From Candidatus Methylomirabilota bacterium (GTDB lineage Bacteria > Methylomirabilota > Methylomirabilia > Methylomirabilales > Methylomirabilaceae): 6,979 nucleotides of DNA. The DNA is taken from positions 1-6,979 of the forward strand of contig PQAQ01000044.1 of the NCBI GenBank assembly GCA_003105305.1, written 5' to 3'. The notes under the pieces are model-generated. The model searched no databases. It had not been told where the DNA came from and saw nothing but the letters and a program-made list of their open reading frames with translations. The position numbers were made by a program, and so were the translations under genes. Positions 5,447 through 6,979 of this stretch are shown here, in pieces; the first letter of the stretch is position 1, and every line of letters begins with the position of its first letter.

Positions 5447-6919
5447 ATGACCGCGCCGCACGCCACTGAGCATCAGTCGCCAGACAACGGAGGCCAGTTG
5501 CTCGCGTCACCCTACGAAGGGGTGGCGTTGATAGCCGATCCGATTCATCGTTACATCCTCTTCACGGTTCCAAAGAGTCATCGATCGGAACGGACCGAGA
5601 AGGAGATCATTGATAGTCCGTGGGTCCAACGGTTGCGCCGTATTCACCAGCTCCAGAGTACCTGGTGGGTCTACCCCTCCGGCGAACACAGTCGGTTCCA
5701 GCATGTCCTGGGGACCATGCACATGGCGGGGGAATTTGCCGGACACCTGTATCCCAGCCTGAAGGAGACGTTCAGGGAGACCCTGCCGTCGGCGCCGTTC
5801 ATCGAAGAGCTGCTGAGACTTGCCGGGTTGCTTCATGATGTCGGGCACGGCCCCTTTGGACATTTCTTCGACGATCACTTCCTGAAGCAGTTTCAAATTC
5901 GCGGCGAGCGGCTGAACCACGAGATTCTGGGGATGACCATTATCATGAAGAAGCTGGGGGGACTTATCACAGCGATTCGCCGCAGCCCGAGCGGGGCGTT
6001 TCAACCGAATGAGCGACTCGATCCCGGACAGATTGCGTTCCTGATCAAGAAGTCGGAATCGGGCCCTGTGGCCGGTATTCCAGAGTGGCTTCAGGCGCTC
6101 CGCCCGCTCTTTTCAGGGATCTATACCGTGGATAACCTTGATTACGTTCAGCGAGACGCTTATATGACCGGCTTTTCGCTGGATATGGTGGATATCGAGC
6201 GGCTGCTGCTGTACACGTTTTTTACGTCGAAGGGGCTGACCCTGCACAAAGCCGGAGAGTCGGCCCTGATGCGGTTCCTGAACGCGAAGATCGCCCTCTA
6301 CCTGAACGTCTACCATCATCGGACGGCCAGGGCCATCGACCTGCATATCCAGGAGATCTTCAAGGAGACGATGGCGCGGATTGCCCCGTATAATCCGTAC
6401 AAGGCGCTGGATCGGTATCTGGAGCTGACCGATTGGTCGCTGTTTGAACGAGTCGGCCAGTGGGCGACCTCGAGCGATCCACATGAGCGGGCGTTGGGAG
6501 CGGAATGGAAAAAAATCTTTGGTCGAAACGTCAAGTGGAAGATGGCCTATGACTTTGTCTCCACCATCGAGGAGTCGCAGCGGACGGTCCAGTTTCAGAC
6601 TGCCGAGCATCTGGAGGAGGCGATTCGCCGCTGCCTCCCTAAGCGCCTGTATGGGATCGAATTCAAGGTGGACTTGGCGGCGCTTGATCCCCGTCCCATC
6701 AACCCGCTGGCCGAAGGGAGTAAGCAGATCTTCATGTATAATCCGGCCACTAGCGATGTATCGCCCAGACCGCTCATGGATCTCTTCCGCGATATCCCCC
6801 CCAAGGTGGCCCGCTACCGGGTCTTCACCACAGACCGCCGGTATGTCAAGGCCCTCAGTGAGGCCTCCGAGAAGGCGCTGACCGGCGCCTCCGGCGAGTC
6901 GGTTCCGACCAACATTTGA
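5447..6919 (+). CDS. HD-domain phosphohydrolase, SAMHD1/dGTPase-like (COG1078-type)
   Basis: The 490-aa protein carries a complete HD metal site in the SAMHD1/dGTPase layout. SRFQH gives His86, HDVGHGPFGH gives His130-Asp131, and VDNLDYVQRD at 228-237 gives Asp229. By analogy with SAMHD1 these correspond to His167, His206-Asp207 and Asp311, and Tyr233 and Asp237 match the SAMHD1 residues near the substrate phosphates (Tyr315, Asp319). The N-terminal part has the typical 'DPIH....T.KE..IIDSP..QRLRRI.QL' entry with SGEHSRF before the HD core. YLNVYHHRTARA at 285-296 is the conserved helix following the core. The expected reaction is hydrolysis of dNTPs or another nucleotide to nucleoside and triphosphate, in the cytoplasm, metal-dependent. 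No signal peptide or membrane helix is seen. Many COG1078 proteins remain uncharacterised, so the substrate is unknown. The C-terminal 150 residues are less conserved in my reading. The gene starts 11 bases after the helicase gene and is probably in the same operon. Confidence 0.93.
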   Translation: MTAPHATEHQSPDNGGQLLASPYEGVALIADPIHRYILFTVPKSHRSERTEKEIIDSPWVQRLRRIHQLQSTWWVYPSGEHSRFQHVLGTMHMAGEFAGHLYPSLKETFRETLPSAPFIEELLRLAGLLHDVGHGPFGHFFDDHFLKQFQIRGERLNHEILGMTIIMKKLGGLITAIRRSPSGAFQPNERLDPGQIAFLIKKSESGPVAGIPEWLQALRPLFSGIYTVDNLDYVQRDAYMTGFSLDMVDIERLLLYTFFTSKGLTLHKAGESALMRFLNAKIALYLNVYHHRTARAIDLHIQEIFKETMARIAPYNPYKALDRYLELTDWSLFERVGQWATSSDPHERALGAEWKKIFGRNVKWKMAYDFVSTIEESQRTVQFQTAEHLEEAIRRCLPKRLYGIEFKVDLAALDPRPINPLAEGSKQIFMYNPATSDVSPRPLMDLFRDIPPKVARYRVFTTDRRYVKALSEASEKALTGASGESVPTNI

Positions 6920-6979
6920 ATCGCTGGAAGGTTCGGAAAAACATTTGACTTCTTGGTGAGCGCATGGCAAGCTACGCTG
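6920..6979 (+). other. Short 3' flank after the HD gene
   Basis: No terminator hairpin with a T-run is visible. TTGACT at 6945-6950 looks like a -35 box, but the nearest -10-like sequence (TACGCT, 6973-6978) is 22 bases on, which is too far. ATG at 6964 with GGTGAG just before it might start another gene, but only five codons are in view. Confidence 0.3.

Noticed and set aside
6905..6936. Possible terminator hairpin at the end of the HD gene (CCGACC with GGTTCGG)
   Set aside because: The stem is short and bulged, has a 19-base loop, and is followed by A residues rather than T residues on the + strand.
6113..6970. Long open frame (285 codons) on the minus strand opposite the HD gene
   Set aside because: It lies wholly antisense to a gene with a complete HD catalytic site, its protein is not recognisable, and long antisense frames are common in GC-rich genes.
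6965..6977. Sigma-54-like TGGCA...GC sequence at the right edge
   Set aside because: The GG and GC pairs are separated by 8 bases rather than the required 10.

Overview
The window reads as chromosomal DNA of a diderm (Gram-negative-type) bacterium with fairly high GC, in the upper fifties percent by eye. The diderm call rests on an Mla-type lipid-transport operon that includes an outer-membrane TolC-family channel. The style of the genes would fit a deep-branching proteobacterial or NC10/Methylomirabilota-like lineage, but that placement is a low-confidence inference. There is no sign of an integrated phage, insertion sequence, CRISPR array, tRNA or rRNA.

Left part (1-2528, + strand): the end of an Mla operon. 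It holds the last 60 codons of mlaD (MCE-domain lipid-binding protein), a complete TolC-family outer-membrane protein, mlaC (periplasmic phospholipid shuttle) joined to the tolC-like gene by a GTGA overlap, and a small ORF of 69 codons. The small ORF's C-terminal half looks like the last helix of PstS-type solute-binding proteins. The likely working unit is an inner-membrane MlaFED transporter (mlaE and mlaF would lie upstream, outside the window), the MlaC shuttle, and the TolC-like protein as a possible outer-membrane partner.

Middle (2532-2954): a small minus-strand gene of unknown function (77 codons from its best start) converges on the Mla operon with only 3 bases between the two stop codons. 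A divergent spacer of about 190 bases separates it from the next + strand gene.

Right part (2955-6919, + strand): a two-gene unit. The first gene encodes a Ski2/HelY-like DExH helicase of 826 aa with all core motifs. The second, 11 bases downstream with a strong Shine-Dalgarno sequence, encodes an HD-domain phosphohydrolase of 490 aa of the SAMHD1/dGTPase-like (COG1078-type) class with all metal ligands present. The pairing suggests a shared nucleic-acid or nucleotide role, but the sequence does not show which. The last 60 bases hold no complete gene.

The most notable unexplained signals are the tandem perfect hairpins inside the helicase gene (4322-4361, with an alternative pairing from 4312), another long hairpin at 3699-3730, a 9-bp perfect stem in the small ORF after mlaC, an Arg/Gly-rich patch in the helicase, and a roughly threefold excess of GATC across the window.
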